From Bin87 sp965262485 (GTDB lineage: Bacteria; Chloroflexota; Dehalococcoidia; Lucifugimonadales; UBA3495): 64,000 nt of DNA. Numbering within the stretch: position 1 is the first letter of the stretch; each line of letters opens with the position of its first letter. This document shows, in pieces, positions 16,374 to 25,186 of this stretch. The stretch is from NCBI GenBank assembly GCA_965262485.1, contig OZ253540.1:558001-622000 (forward strand), given 5' to 3'. The notes beneath the pieces were generated by a model, which searched no databases, was not told where the DNA came from, and saw only the letters and a list, made by a program, of their open reading frames with translations. A program made the position numbers and the translations under genes.

Positions 16374-16787
16374 TTAGCGCTTGGTGTATTGTGGTGCGCG
16401 TCGGGCGCGTTTCAGACCGTACTTTTTGCTTTCCTTGACCCGGGAATCGCGGGTGATGAACCCGGCTCTGCGAAGGTTCCCCTTGAGTTCGGAGTCGAAG
16501 ATGACCAGGGCACGGGTGATGCCATGGCGGATAGCCTCGGCCTGAGCGTTTACGCCGCCGCCGGAGACCTGGGCCATGACGCGGAAGCGGCCTACCGTTT
16601 CGGAGACTACGAATGGCTCCTTCACCTTGGACTGCCAGGGGAGCCAGTTGAAATATTCTTCCATGGGTTTGCCGTTAACGATGATAGCCGTACCGTCATC
16701 GGGATAGAGACGCACCTTGGCGATGGCCGATTTACGCTTGCCAGTCCCGTAGAAGTATTGCTGTTGGGGTTCTGCTGATACCACCAT
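16374..16787 (-). CDS. rpsI: Ribosomal protein S9
   Basis: The 137-residue product ends in the typical S9 tail 'RRAPQYTKR', which reaches the P-site tRNA, and contains 'GTGKRKSAIAKVRL' near residue 11 and 'GGGVNAQAEAIRHGI' near 75. It is the last gene of the minus-strand ribosomal superoperon, 60 nt after rplM, and ends 26 nt before a shared terminator. Confidence 0.97.
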   Translation of the reverse strand: MVVSAEPQQQYFYGTGKRKSAIAKVRLYPDDGTAIIVNGKPMEEYFNWLPWQSKVKEPFVVSETVGRFRVMAQVSGGGVNAQAEAIRHGITRALVIFDSELKGNLRRAGFITRDSRVKESKKYGLKRARRAPQYTKR

Positions 16788-16847
16788 TTATTACCTGCCT
16801 GGGTTATTACTTGCCTGGGGTTCAAGTGTGGTTGATCGATGTAAAGA

Positions 16848-17279
16848 TTAGGTTTTTGTGCCTACCTGGGCTTCGTGGGGATGCTGATCTCCGGCGTACA
16901 CGCGCAACCGGCGAAGCAGATGGCGCCCTTGTTTAGTGGAAGGAAGCATGCCTTTTACGGCGAGGCGAACGACGCGATCCGGGTGCTCTTCCATCATGTC
17001 GCGCAACATGAATGTCTTAAGATTGCCCACGTAACCACTGTGCCGGTAGTACATCTTCTGCGTGAGTTTACGTCCGGTGACCCGCAGCTTATCGGCGTTG
17101 ATGACAACCACATGGTCGCCGCTGATGACATGGGGAGTGTACGTTGGCCGGTCCTTGCCCAACAGTGCGATGGCAACCTGTCGAGCGAGCCGACCCAGGC
17201 TGATCCCGGTAGCGTCGATGACGCGCCAGTTGTCGGGCAGCTCACCGGTCTTGGCGAAATATGTGCTAGTGCGTTTCAT
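16848..17279 (-). CDS. rplM: Ribosomal protein L13
   Basis: The 143-residue 50S protein has 'WRVIDATGISLGRLARQVA' near residue 18, 'GDHVVVINADKLRVTG' and 'LRVYAGDQHPHEAQ' at the end. It overlaps the 3' end of truA by 14 nt, implying coupled translation, and precedes rpsI, the usual L13-S9 pair. Confidence 0.97.
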   Translation of the reverse strand: MKRTSTYFAKTGELPDNWRVIDATGISLGRLARQVAIALLGKDRPTYTPHVISGDHVVVINADKLRVTGRKLTQKMYYRHSGYVGNLKTFMLRDMMEEHPDRVVRLAVKGMLPSTKQGRHLLRRLRVYAGDQHPHEAQVGTKT

Positions 17280-18120
17280 GGTGGCTAGTTACCTTCAACA
17301 TATGATCGTATTCGGGGTAGTGAACGGACATGAGACAAAGTCCGTGAGCGGGAAGGGTGGGAATTTGTCGGTTGGAACTGAAACGTCCGGCCAGTGCGTC
17401 GGCCATGGCATGAATCGGCTGGCGTCCCTTGCCAATCTCTACCAGCACCGCATTGATTCTTCTGATTTGGTGCCTCAAGAATCCGTTAGCTTCGCAATCG
17501 ATATAGACTCCGTCCGGATCGGCTGTATCGGCGTTCAACTCCCACTTGTAAACCCATCGCACTGCGCTCCGGTCTTTCGGATGTCCGGTGGCAATCCGGC
17601 GAAAGTCGCGTATGCCGAGGAGGCTCGCGCAAGCCAGCCTGATCGCCCGTGTGTCTAATGGTTCGCGTACCCAATGGTGCGTTCGTCGCAGTAATGGTGA
17701 TTTCGTTGGCCGGTTGGAGATACTGTAGCGATACCGGCGGCGAGCGGCGCTTCGGCGGGCGTTGAACTCGTTGGGGACGTGGGCGACTTTTTGGATTCTG
17801 ACAGCAGACGGCAAGTAGTGGTTCAAAGCCGATTGGAATACCGGGGGATCATAATTGCTTGCGGTATCGAAGTGTACTACCTGCCCCCGAGAATGGGCTC
17901 CTGCGTCGGTGCGGCTGGCGCCTCCAACGCGTACGGCTTCTCCAGTCAGCTTTCCGATGGCCTTTTCCAACTCGCTCTGGATAGTGGGCGCACCGGATTG
18001 CCACTGAAAGCCGGCATAATCGGTACCGTCGTACTCCACCACCAAAGCGATCCGGCGGCGATTGCCATTTTGGGCGCTAGCGGATGTCAAGGCGTTAATC
18101 TGGTTATGGCAATTCCTCAC
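17266..18120 (-). CDS. truA: tRNA pseudouridine(38-40) synthase
   Basis: The 284-residue enzyme isomerises uridines 38-40 in the tRNA anticodon arm. It carries 'LVVEYDGTDYAGFQWQ' near residue 26, the catalytic Asp in 'GGASRTDAGAHSRGQ' near 66-80, and 'FNARRSAARRRYRY' near 118. The start is GTG at 18120; the first 20 residues are not conserved, so the true start is uncertain. It sits between rplQ (17 nt upstream) and rplM (14-nt overlap), the standard Gram-positive/Chloroflexota order rpoA-rplQ-truA-rplM-rpsI. Confidence 0.94.
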   Translation of the reverse strand: MRNCHNQINALTSASAQNGNRRRIALVVEYDGTDYAGFQWQSGAPTIQSELEKAIGKLTGEAVRVGGASRTDAGAHSRGQVVHFDTASNYDPPVFQSALNHYLPSAVRIQKVAHVPNEFNARRSAARRRYRYSISNRPTKSPLLRRTHHWVREPLDTRAIRLACASLLGIRDFRRIATGHPKDRSAVRWVYKWELNADTADPDGVYIDCEANGFLRHQIRRINAVLVEIGKGRQPIHAMADALAGRFSSNRQIPTLPAHGLCLMSVHYPEYDHMLKVTSHHETH

Positions 18121-18136
18121 AAATGCTGAGCCGGTT

Positions 18137-18490
18137 TTACACCAACTCGATCACGGCCATCGAGGCGCCGTCGCCCTGGCGGGGACCAAGTTTGATGATG
18201 CGTGTATAACCGCCCGGCCGCTCCGCGTACCTGGGGCCCAAATCGTCGAATACCTTCGCAACCGCGTCCTTGTTGGGGACTTGGCTGAGGGCGATGCGGC
18301 GGTTGTGTAGCGTACCCTTCTTTCCGTGCGTAATGAGCTTTTCAGCCATTACGCGGGTTTCCTTGGCCTTTGCCAGGGTGGTGGTAATACGCTCATGCCT
18401 GACAAGGTCGACGGTCAAACCCCTGAGGAGGGCTTTGCGTTGGTCTTTGTACCGGCTCAGCTTTCTGCCGGTTACTCTGTGTGATGGCAT
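18137..18490 (-). CDS. rplQ: Ribosomal protein L17
   Basis: The 117-residue 50S protein starts 'MPSHRVTGRKLSR' and has 'ALLRGLTVDLVRHERITTT' and the 'RPGGYTRIIKL' C-terminal segment typical of L17. It follows rpoA after 2 nt. Length is normal. Confidence 0.97.
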   Translation of the reverse strand: MPSHRVTGRKLSRYKDQRKALLRGLTVDLVRHERITTTLAKAKETRVMAEKLITHGKKGTLHNRRIALSQVPNKDAVAKVFDDLGPRYAERPGGYTRIIKLGPRQGDGASMAVIELV

Positions 18491-18492
18491 TT

Positions 18493-19587
18493 TTAGGCTC
18501 CGTCGTCCTCAAAATCATAGTCGGGGTCATCGTCGCCGTCACCGGGATCGAAAACCAATGAGCCGTCAATGGGGATATCTATGGCCCCTTCGTAATCCAG
18601 TTCGGCAGCCAGGCCGGCTACCCTGGGTGCGGCGACTCCGAGTTCGTTCAATTTACCCTGGAGTTCTTCCAGTGATTTTTGACCGAAATTACGGATTCCC
18701 AGCAGGTCGTCTTCGCTTAAGTCCAGCACCTGGCCGACGCGGTGGAGTTTGGCGCGCTTGAGACAGTTGAGGGTGCGTGAGGAAAGGTCCAGTCGTTCGA
18801 TGGGCATGAGGTAGACTTCGGATGCCACCGGAAGATTGGAAGTATCCAGCGGAGAATCGGGCGGCCGGCTGAGCTGGTTGAACATAAAAAAGTGGTGAAC
18901 CAGATTTTCGGACGCTTCCTGGATGGCGGCCAGCGGCGTCACGGCGCCGTCAGTCCACACCTGCAGGATTAGCCGCTCCCAGTCGGTTTGCTGACCGACC
19001 ATCATCCGCTCCACGGAGTATTCGACCTTGCGGACGGGGTTGTAGATGGCGTCAACGGGCAGTACGCCCACCGGCAATCCCATCATGTTATCGGCTTGGG
19101 ATACCTGTTGATAACCTTTGCCGGATTCGACGTTGAATTCGACGGACAGGGAAACGTCGGGATTGTCCAGCGTGGCCAAATGCAGTTCGGGATTGACTAT
19201 CTGGTAATCGCTGGCGGTGGCGATGTCGCCGGCACAGACACGGCCTTCGCCGTTGATGTCCAGGCGCATTTTGCCGGTCCGCTTCGTAATGGCATGAATC
19301 CGGATCCGCTTGACGCTGAGCAGGAGGTCCATAACCTCTTCTTTGACGCCCGGAATTACGGAGTATTCGTGGGCGACCCCGTCAATTTTTACCCACGTGA
19401 TCGCAGTGCCCTGTATGGAGCTGAGCAACAGACGACGCAGAGGGTTGCCCACAGTGATGGCAAATCCGCGCTCCAGGGGTTCCAGGGCGACGGAAGCGTA
19501 GGTGTCGGTGCTTTCCATCACCCGTATTGCCGGGGAAGGCGTTTCGGGTTCAGGTTCCCGCATTGGGGGGAATTGGGTATTTAGCAT
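18493..19587 (-). CDS. rpoA: RNA polymerase alpha subunit
   Basis: The 364-residue protein nucleates RNA polymerase assembly. Its N-terminal domain has 'EPLERGFAITVGNPLRRLLLSS' pattern near residues 37-58 and 'GVKEEVMDLLLSVK'. The C-terminal domain (about 255-320), which contacts UP elements and activators, shows 'LDLSSRTLNCLKRA' and 'GIRNFGQKSLEEL'. About 30 acidic residues ('DGDDDPDYDFEDDGA') form a C-terminal tail that longer than usual family members have. It follows rpsD by 8 nt. Confidence 0.97.
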   Translation of the reverse strand: MLNTQFPPMREPEPETPSPAIRVMESTDTYASVALEPLERGFAITVGNPLRRLLLSSIQGTAITWVKIDGVAHEYSVIPGVKEEVMDLLLSVKRIRIHAITKRTGKMRLDINGEGRVCAGDIATASDYQIVNPELHLATLDNPDVSLSVEFNVESGKGYQQVSQADNMMGLPVGVLPVDAIYNPVRKVEYSVERMMVGQQTDWERLILQVWTDGAVTPLAAIQEASENLVHHFFMFNQLSRPPDSPLDTSNLPVASEVYLMPIERLDLSSRTLNCLKRAKLHRVGQVLDLSEDDLLGIRNFGQKSLEELQGKLNELGVAAPRVAGLAAELDYEGAIDIPIDGSLVFDPGDGDDDPDYDFEDDGA

Positions 19588-19595
19588 TCAGGTGC

Positions 19596-20222
19596 TTACC
19601 TCGAGTAGTACTCGACGATGAGGCGAGAGTTAATGGTATCGGGCAGCTCGTTATCGGCAGGCAACGAGGTGATCTGGCCGACCATGTCCGTCAGGTCCAG
19701 CGTGAGCCAGGAAGGGAGGGTCCGTTTTGGCAAACCTACAGTACGGTCGGCGAAGAATTCGCGACTCTTGGACGATTGGGTCCAGGCGATGGTTTGTCCG
19801 GGCGTAACCAGGAAAGAAGGTATGTCGGTTTTGCGCCCATTGACGGTGAAGTGTCCGTGCTGAACCATCTGGCGGGCTTGTTTGCGCGAATCGGCAAACC
19901 CCAGGAGGAAGATGATGTTGTCAAGGCGGCGCTCCAAAGTTCTAAGCAGGTTGTTGCCTGAAATTCCCGGAGCGTCGAAAGCATCTGACATGTACTTGCG
20001 GAATTGTCCTTCCATCACGCCGTACATTTGTCGGGCCTTCTGTTTTTCACGCAGATGGACGCCGTAATCAGAGACACGGCGGCGGCGAGTGCCGGCCCCT
20101 CCGGGCGGCACATGACGGCGTTCTATCGCACACCGTGGAGAAAAGCACCGGTCGCCTTTGAGGAATAGCTTTTCCCCGGCGCGGCGGCACAGGCGGCAGG
20201 ATGGTCCAGTATATCTTCCCAT
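19596..20222 (-). CDS. rpsD: Ribosomal protein S4
   Basis: The 208-residue 30S assembly protein is the zinc-binding form: Cys at 9, 12, 26 and 31 in 'CRLCRRAGEKLFLKGDRC', then 'SPRC'. The S4 RNA-binding domain is at about 97-160 ('RRLDNIIFLLGFADSRKQAR', 'HFTVNGRKTDIPS'). In many bacteria S4 also represses its own operon by binding the leader. It lies 42 nt after rpsK. Confidence 0.97.
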   Translation of the reverse strand: MGRYTGPSCRLCRRAGEKLFLKGDRCFSPRCAIERRHVPPGGAGTRRRRVSDYGVHLREKQKARQMYGVMEGQFRKYMSDAFDAPGISGNNLLRTLERRLDNIIFLLGFADSRKQARQMVQHGHFTVNGRKTDIPSFLVTPGQTIAWTQSSKSREFFADRTVGLPKRTLPSWLTLDLTDMVGQITSLPADNELPDTINSRLIVEYYSR

Positions 20223-20264
20223 TGTCAGTCAATCCGTTGGTTGTGTACAGGCAGGATGGTGCGG

Positions 20265-20648
20265 TTATACGCGCCGGCGCTTGGGGGGCCGCACGCCGTT
20301 ATGAGGGATCGGTGTTACGTCGCGGATGCTGGTTACGTTCAAACCGGCGCCTTGCAACGCGCGGATAGCGGGCTCACGGCCGGCGCCCGGGCCTTTGATG
20401 TATACGTGGATATTCCGCATCCCCATGTCTACGCCGCGCCGCGCCGCCTGCTCTGCTGCTCTTTGAGCGGCGAAGGCGGTTCCCTTCCGAGAACCTCTGA
20501 AGCCCGCGGTTCCAGAGCTGGTAGAAGCGACCACGTTACCGTCCGGGTCGGTCAAACTGACCAGGGTGTTGTTGAACGTGGAATAGATATAGGCTCGTCC
20601 CTGAGGGATGGATCTGCGTTCGCGGCGGCGGGTTCGTGGTCTGGGCAT
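20265..20648 (-). CDS. rpsK: Ribosomal protein S11
   Basis: The 127-residue platform protein of the 30S subunit contains 'GRAYIYSTFNNTLVSLTDPDG' near residue 19-39 and ends 'TPIPHNGVRPPKRRRV', the usual S11 C-terminus. It lies between rpsM (81 nt upstream) and rpsD. Confidence 0.97.
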   Translation of the reverse strand: MPRPRTRRRERRSIPQGRAYIYSTFNNTLVSLTDPDGNVVASTSSGTAGFRGSRKGTAFAAQRAAEQAARRGVDMGMRNIHVYIKGPGAGREPAIRALQGAGLNVTSIRDVTPIPHNGVRPPKRRRV

Positions 20649-20729
20649 TAAGTGTTACCTCTTTGGATGATTTCGATGGCACGAATCGTACGGACCGGCC
20701 CGGTCGTTAAGGCGGCGAAGCCGGGATGA

Positions 20730-21122
20730 TTACTTCTTGCCACCGGTGCGGCGACCGCGGCCAGCGACGGTGCGACGGGCGCCCTTGCGTGAGCGGGCAT
20801 TGGTGCGAGTCCGTTGACCGTGCACGGGTAGATTCCTGCGATGGCGCAAGCCGCGATAGCTGCCGATGTCGATCAGACGGCGGATGTTCTCGTTGTGCTC
20901 CCGGCGCAGGTCTCCCTCGGTGATGTAATCCTGGTCGACGATTACCCGGAGGCGGTCAAGCTGATCTTCGGAAAGCTCGTTCATGCGCGGCGGCATGTCG
21001 ATGTCGAGGTTGGCCTTGCCAACGATTTCGATTGCTTTGGTAGGACCGATACCGTAGATGCTCCGCAATGCGATATGCGCCCGCTTGCGGTCGGGTACGT
21101 CCACTCCGGCGATACGAACCAT
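20730..21122 (-). CDS. rpsM: Ribosomal protein S13
   Basis: The 130-residue protein starts 'MVRIAGVDVPDRKRAHIALR' and contains the helix-two-turns-helix 'GIGPTKAIEI' and the basic 'RRNLPVHGQRTRTNARSRKG' tail of S13 that contacts P-site tRNA and bridges to L5. It follows rpmJ by 49 nt. Confidence 0.97.
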   Translation of the reverse strand: MVRIAGVDVPDRKRAHIALRSIYGIGPTKAIEIVGKANLDIDMPPRMNELSEDQLDRLRVIVDQDYITEGDLRREHNENIRRLIDIGSYRGLRHRRNLPVHGQRTRTNARSRKGARRTVAGRGRRTGGKK

Positions 21123-21171
21123 GGGTTTGCTCCTGATAGTGTAGATCCGAAGATCGGGTTGCCCGGGCGTT

Positions 21172-21285
21172 TTAGCCCTGGCGCTGAACGTGTTTGCTGT
21201 TGACGCAGATGATGCGCACTACGCGTTTACGCTTGATTACCCGACAACGGTCGCAGCGTGGTTTTACAGATGCCGAAACTTTCAT
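21172..21285 (-). CDS. rpmJ: Ribosomal protein L36
   Basis: A 37-codon frame from ATG 21285 to TAA 21172 reads as L36: 'MKVSASVKPRCDRCRVIKRK' followed by 'ICVNSKHVQRQG'. Cys 11, Cys 14, Cys 27 and His 32 form the zinc ribbon, so it is the zinc-binding paralogue. It is too short for usual length cut-offs. It lies between infA (21 nt upstream) and rpsM, its normal place. Confidence 0.96.
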   Translation of the reverse strand: MKVSASVKPRCDRCRVIKRKRVVRIICVNSKHVQRQG

Positions 21286-21306
21286 GGTATTTCACTGCAA
21301 GGATCG

Positions 21307-21525
21307 CTACTTAAAGCGATAGGTGATGCGGCCTCGTGTCAGGTCGTAAGGTGACAGTTCTACCAGGACCCGGTCGCCGGGCAGCACACGGATGAAATGC
21401 ATCCGGATTTTACCGGACACGTGAGCCAATACCTGGTGGTCGTTGGGCAATTCAACCCGGAACATCCCGTTGGGGAGGGCTTCGGTGACCTGCGCTTCGA
21501 CTTCGATTGCTTCTTTCTTAGCCAT
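21307..21525 (-). CDS. infA: Translation initiation factor IF-1
   Basis: The 72-residue OB-fold protein has the standard pattern 'MAKKEAIEVEAQVTEALPNG', 'VLAHVSGKIRMHFIRVLPGD' and 'VLVELSPYDLTRGRITYR'. IF-1 occupies the ribosomal A site during initiation. It lies 60 nt after map, in the conserved map-infA-rpmJ-rpsM order. Confidence 0.97.
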   Translation of the reverse strand: MAKKEAIEVEAQVTEALPNGMFRVELPNDHQVLAHVSGKIRMHFIRVLPGDRVLVELSPYDLTRGRITYRFK

Positions 21526-21585
21526 AAAAAGCCTGCTTTATTTCGCCGCAGCATCTGGACTAGCCAGCGCCATCGGCCGTGTCGG

Positions 21586-22395
21586 TTAGTCGTGAACGGT
21601 TAAGATTTTGGGCCCGTTTTCGGTTATTGCCAATGTATGTTCAAAGTGGGCAGACAGTTCGCCGTCTGCCGTTACAACTGTCCAGTCGTCTTCCAGAATG
21701 ATGGCTTCGGGCGTGCCTAGGTTGAGCATGGGTTCGATGCAGATGCACATACCGGGCCGGAGCAACTGGCCTTTGCCAGCCTCGCCATAGTTGGGAACCT
21801 GGGGGTCCTCGTGCAAAAATCGACCGACACCGTGGCCGACAAACCGGCGAACTACGCCGTATCCCCTGGGCTCTGCGAATCCCTGCACGGCGGCGCCGAT
21901 GTCTCCTATCCTGTTTCCAGGCTGAGCCGCTGCTATCCCGGCATAGAGGCTGGCTTCAGTTGCTGCCATCAGCTGTTGGGCGGCGATGCTGGTTTCACCC
22001 ACCGCAACGGATATCGCAGCGTCTCCGATGAAACCGTCGATGGTGGCGCCAACGTCCATTTTAATGATGTCGCCTTCCTTCAGCACGCGTTTGCCAGGGA
22101 TTCCATGAACGATCTCTTCATTCACCGAGGCGCAGATAGCGGCGGGAAATCCCTGGTACCCGATGAAAGTAGGAACCGCCCCGTGTCGTCGAATGTTTTT
22201 GTCAGCGATACGGTTCAGGTCCCCCGTTGTCATGCCGGGTTCCACCGATTGCTTGAGCAAAAACAACGTGTCGCCGACGATAGCGCCGGCTTTTTCCATC
22301 GCCTCCATCTCTCGCCGTGACTTGATGGTCACGCCTCCCGTATAGGTAGATGGCGAGTTAGAGGCCGTTTTACGTTTAGGTGTACGTCCCACCAT
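21586..22395 (-). CDS. map: Methionine aminopeptidase, type I
   Basis: The 269-residue enzyme removes N-terminal Met. The core begins at about residue 24 ('IKSRREMEAMEKAG') after a basic N-terminal extension. Metal ligands are seen in 'DGFIGDAAISVAVG' (two Asp), 'VRRFVGHGVGRFLHEDP' (His), 'CICIEPML' (Glu) and 'AHFEHTLAIT' (Glu). A TATAAT (minus strand, 22400-22405) lies only 4 nt before the ATG, hinting at an internal promoter with a leaderless start or a start further downstream. adk lies 37 nt upstream. Confidence 0.95.
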   Translation of the reverse strand: MVGRTPKRKTASNSPSTYTGGVTIKSRREMEAMEKAGAIVGDTLFLLKQSVEPGMTTGDLNRIADKNIRRHGAVPTFIGYQGFPAAICASVNEEIVHGIPGKRVLKEGDIIKMDVGATIDGFIGDAAISVAVGETSIAAQQLMAATEASLYAGIAAAQPGNRIGDIGAAVQGFAEPRGYGVVRRFVGHGVGRFLHEDPQVPNYGEAGKGQLLRPGMCICIEPMLNLGTPEAIILEDDWTVVTADGELSAHFEHTLAITENGPKILTVHD

Positions 22396-22432
22396 TATAA
22401 TTATACCGCAAACGATGCTTTAACGAAACACA

Positions 22433-23107
22433 TCATGAAGCAAGGACATCCAGGGCATCGAGGACCAACCGGTTGACGGTGTCGATGGATCCTTCGCCGG
22501 GGATATTGGAAAGCAACCCGCGCTCCCGGTAGAAATCAAGCACCGGGGTGGTTTCCCGGTGATATACCGCGATCCGATTCGCTACCGCTTCAGGAGTATC
22601 GTCGTCCCGCTGGTATATGTCTCCGCCATCCGGGCAATCGGCGCAATTGGGGGGGGCTGCGCCGTTTGCGTCGTCCCGGGAGTAAGGCCGCTGGCACACT
22701 CGGCAGATATAGCGGTTGCTGAGCCGGCGAATCAACTCGGCATCGTTTACCTGGATGTGAATCACACGATGGATATTGTGGCCATTGGCGCTCAAAGCAA
22801 CTTCCAGGGCGTGGGCCTGGTTTGCGTTACGGGGGAAACCGTCGAGCAGGAATCCATCGGATTCGCTCAGTTGGCCGATCCGGTCCAACACCATGTCGAT
22901 GGTCACATTATCCGGAACCAGGGCTCCCTGGTTCATGTAACTACGGGCCAACTGCCCCAACTCAGTGCCGTTGGAGAGATGATGGCGGAAAAGATCGCCG
23001 GAACTGATGTGATCGACATGCAACTGTTCTTTGAGCAGCTGCGCCTGCGTACCCTTGCCGGCGCCCGGCGGTCCGAACAGAACGAGTTTGGGGTTACGGG
23101 CTGTCAT
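22433..23107 (-). CDS. adk: Adenylate kinase
   Basis: The 224-residue enzyme equilibrates ATP + AMP with 2 ADP. It has the P-loop 'LFGPPGAGKGTQAQLL' at residues 10-25, 'SSGDLFRHHL' near 35, and 'DGFLLDGFPRN' near 80. The long LID domain has 'CRVCQRPYS' and 'NCADCPDGG', two Cys pairs expected to bind zinc. It overlaps secY by 4 nt (ATGA), the classic secY-adk-map arrangement. Confidence 0.96.
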   Translation of the reverse strand: MTARNPKLVLFGPPGAGKGTQAQLLKEQLHVDHISSGDLFRHHLSNGTELGQLARSYMNQGALVPDNVTIDMVLDRIGQLSESDGFLLDGFPRNANQAHALEVALSANGHNIHRVIHIQVNDAELIRRLSNRYICRVCQRPYSRDDANGAAPPNCADCPDGGDIYQRDDDTPEAVANRIAVYHRETTPVLDFYRERGLLSNIPGEGSIDTVNRLVLDALDVLAS

Positions 23108-24435
23108 CTCAGGAATCCCTCGTAGTTACGCATCATCAATTGCGCTTCCAGTTGCCGCAGAGTGTCCAGACCCACGCCGACCATGATCAGCAGGCTGGTG
23201 CTGCTGAGTGCAATAGCTTCTACGTTGGTTACCAGCGACGCGAGGTAGGGCACAATCGCGATGAATCCCAGGAACAGCGCGCCGCCCATGGTAAGGCGGA
23301 TTATCACCCGATTCAGATAATCCTGAGTGGGGCGCCCCGGTCTGATGCCCAGCACGAAACCACCGTTACGTTGCAAATTTTCCGCGATGTTTTGCTGCTG
23401 GAAAACCACCAGAGTGTAAAAGAAGGTGAAACCCACCACGAGGACAAAGGCCAGAATCCAGTAAATCGGGCCACCGGGGCTCAGGGCCACGTTGAGGTTG
23501 TCGGCGATATTGCCGAGGAGCCCGCCGGCCGAGCTCAGGTATTGGGCGACCGTACCGGGCAGAATTACGATGGAAAAAGCAAATATGAGAGGGATCATAC
23601 CGGCTGAGTTGATACGCAGCGGTATGTACGATGACCCGGATTGGCGGTACATCTGCCCGCCCCTGAAGATGCTGCGACCATACTGAACGGGAATGCGGCG
23701 GTGCGCTTCATTGAAAACCACGATCATGGCTATGATCAGCAACCCGATGAGGGCGAAAAAGAACACACCGATGATGTTGTCGCGATCCAGGAACCCCCGG
23801 GCGAGCAGACCCGGGAAACCGACCACGATGCCGGCGAAGATAATGAGCGATATACCGTTTCCGATACCGCGCTCGGTGATAAGTTCCCCGAGCCAGACCA
23901 GGAACATTGTACCGGCGGTCATCGACAGGATGGCCGCAATAGTCGGCATGAGGGCATCGCCAGCAAATCCCACGTTGGTGAGCACGTTGGCCTGTTGCAA
24001 CAGCACCAATTGTGCGAATGCCTGCGCGATGGCAATGGGAACCGTACTCCAATGGGTGATGCGGTTCATCTTGATTCGACCGGCTTCACCTTCTCGAGAC
24101 AGGTTCTGCAACGTTGGTATGACCGGCGTGAGCAACTGCATAATGATGGAGGCGGTGATGTAGGGGAAAACACCCAGCGCCACTATGCTCATTCGACGCA
24201 GAGCGCCCCCGGAGAACAAATCCAGGAATCCCAACAACTGGTTGTTGTTAAACAGGTTTTCGAGGGCGATGGAATCCAAACCTGGTATGGGAATGTGGGC
24301 TACCAGCCGGTACAGAGCCAACATTCCCAGGGTGAACAGGATTTTCGTGCGTAGGTCGGGCAGGCTAAAGGCATCGATTGCCGCCTGCATCAACCGGGGC
24401 CATCGGCCACCGCCCTGCACCTCCGATTGAATCAT
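23104..24435 (-). CDS. secY: Protein translocase subunit SecY
   Basis: The 443-residue membrane protein forms the Sec channel. Ten hydrophobic spans are readable; the plug/TM2 region has 'FSGGALRRMSIVALGVFPYITASIIMQLL' pattern near residues 72-100, and cytoplasmic loops have 'GEAGRIKMNRITH' and 'GGFVLGIRPGRPTQDYLNRVI'. It overlaps adk by 4 nt and follows rplO by 38 nt, its usual place at the end of the spc cluster. Confidence 0.97.
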   Translation of the reverse strand: MIQSEVQGGGRWPRLMQAAIDAFSLPDLRTKILFTLGMLALYRLVAHIPIPGLDSIALENLFNNNQLLGFLDLFSGGALRRMSIVALGVFPYITASIIMQLLTPVIPTLQNLSREGEAGRIKMNRITHWSTVPIAIAQAFAQLVLLQQANVLTNVGFAGDALMPTIAAILSMTAGTMFLVWLGELITERGIGNGISLIIFAGIVVGFPGLLARGFLDRDNIIGVFFFALIGLLIIAMIVVFNEAHRRIPVQYGRSIFRGGQMYRQSGSSYIPLRINSAGMIPLIFAFSIVILPGTVAQYLSSAGGLLGNIADNLNVALSPGGPIYWILAFVLVVGFTFFYTLVVFQQQNIAENLQRNGGFVLGIRPGRPTQDYLNRVIIRLTMGGALFLGFIAIVPYLASLVTNVEAIALSSTSLLIMVGVGLDTLRQLEAQLMMRNYEGFLR

Positions 24436-24473
24436 CGCCTACCGCACCTTACCCACAGAGATCAATTACGGGG

Positions 24474-24920
24474 TTAAAGCTCTACCGCAGTGCCGCCGGC
24501 GGCTTCGATTTTCGCTCGCGCCGAAGCGGTGAACTTGTGGGCCGAAATGTTAAGGCCGTGCTGCAACTCGCCGTCTCCAAGCACCTTGACGGGGCGACGC
24601 GTTCTCCTGATGATACCCAGGGTATGCAACTTTTCCGGCGTTATTTCGTCGCCGGGGTCAAACCGCTCCTGTAAGGTTTCGAGGCTGACCAATGCATAGT
24701 GGGTCTTGTAGCGGTTGTTGAAACCGCGTTTCATGGGGAGACCCTTGATGAGCGGGAGTTGTCCGCCTTCAAAACCGGGACGCAGCCCTCGTCCGGATCG
24801 AGATTTCTGCCCTTTCATACCCCGCCCGGCGTAGCTACCTCCACCGGCGGCATCTCCCCTGCCGATGCGTTTTCGCCCGCGGCGGGCGCCTTTGGGCGAG
24901 GCAATTTCGTGTTCCATCAT
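24474..24920 (-). CDS. rplO: Ribosomal protein L15
   Basis: The product of about 148 residues has 'KGARRGRKRIGRGDAAGGGSYAGRG' pattern near the N-terminus and 'SRSGRGLRPGFEGGQLPL' near residue 45, both diagnostic of L15. I use the ATG at 24920 (a second ATG follows at 24917). An upstream GTG at 24938 is in frame but adds unconserved residues. It lies between rpmD and secY. Confidence 0.95.
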   Translation of the reverse strand: MMEHEIASPKGARRGRKRIGRGDAAGGGSYAGRGMKGQKSRSGRGLRPGFEGGQLPLIKGLPMKRGFNNRYKTHYALVSLETLQERFDPGDEITPEKLHTLGIIRRTRRPVKVLGDGELQHGLNISAHKFTASARAKIEAAGGTAVEL

Positions 24921-24957
24921 GATTGAAAGTAACTCCACGTGCGGATCTGGACGGCTA

Positions 24958-25143
24958 TTATCCCTCAGCGGGCTCGACCGTAACGAGATGCTGCACTTTG
25001 TTAATCATTCCGAGTATGGTGGGGCTGTCTTCGTGGATGACCGAGTGGTGCAGCCGTTTGAGCCCCAACGATTGCACGATGCGCCGTTGGTAGGACGGGC
25101 GACCGATGCAACTCTTTTTCCAGGTAATTTTTATTTGTGCCAT
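24958..25143 (-). CDS. rpmD: Ribosomal protein L30
   Basis: The 61-residue protein starts 'MAQIKITWKKSCIGRPSYQR' and has 'LGLKRLHHSVIHEDSPTILG', the L30 pattern. It is full length for the bacterial form and lies 43 nt after rpsE. Confidence 0.96.
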   Translation of the reverse strand: MAQIKITWKKSCIGRPSYQRRIVQSLGLKRLHHSVIHEDSPTILGMINKVQHLVTVEPAEG

Positions 25144-25186
25144 TTGAATTCAGCCCTAAAGTAGATTCAGACCGGATTTTGATTAA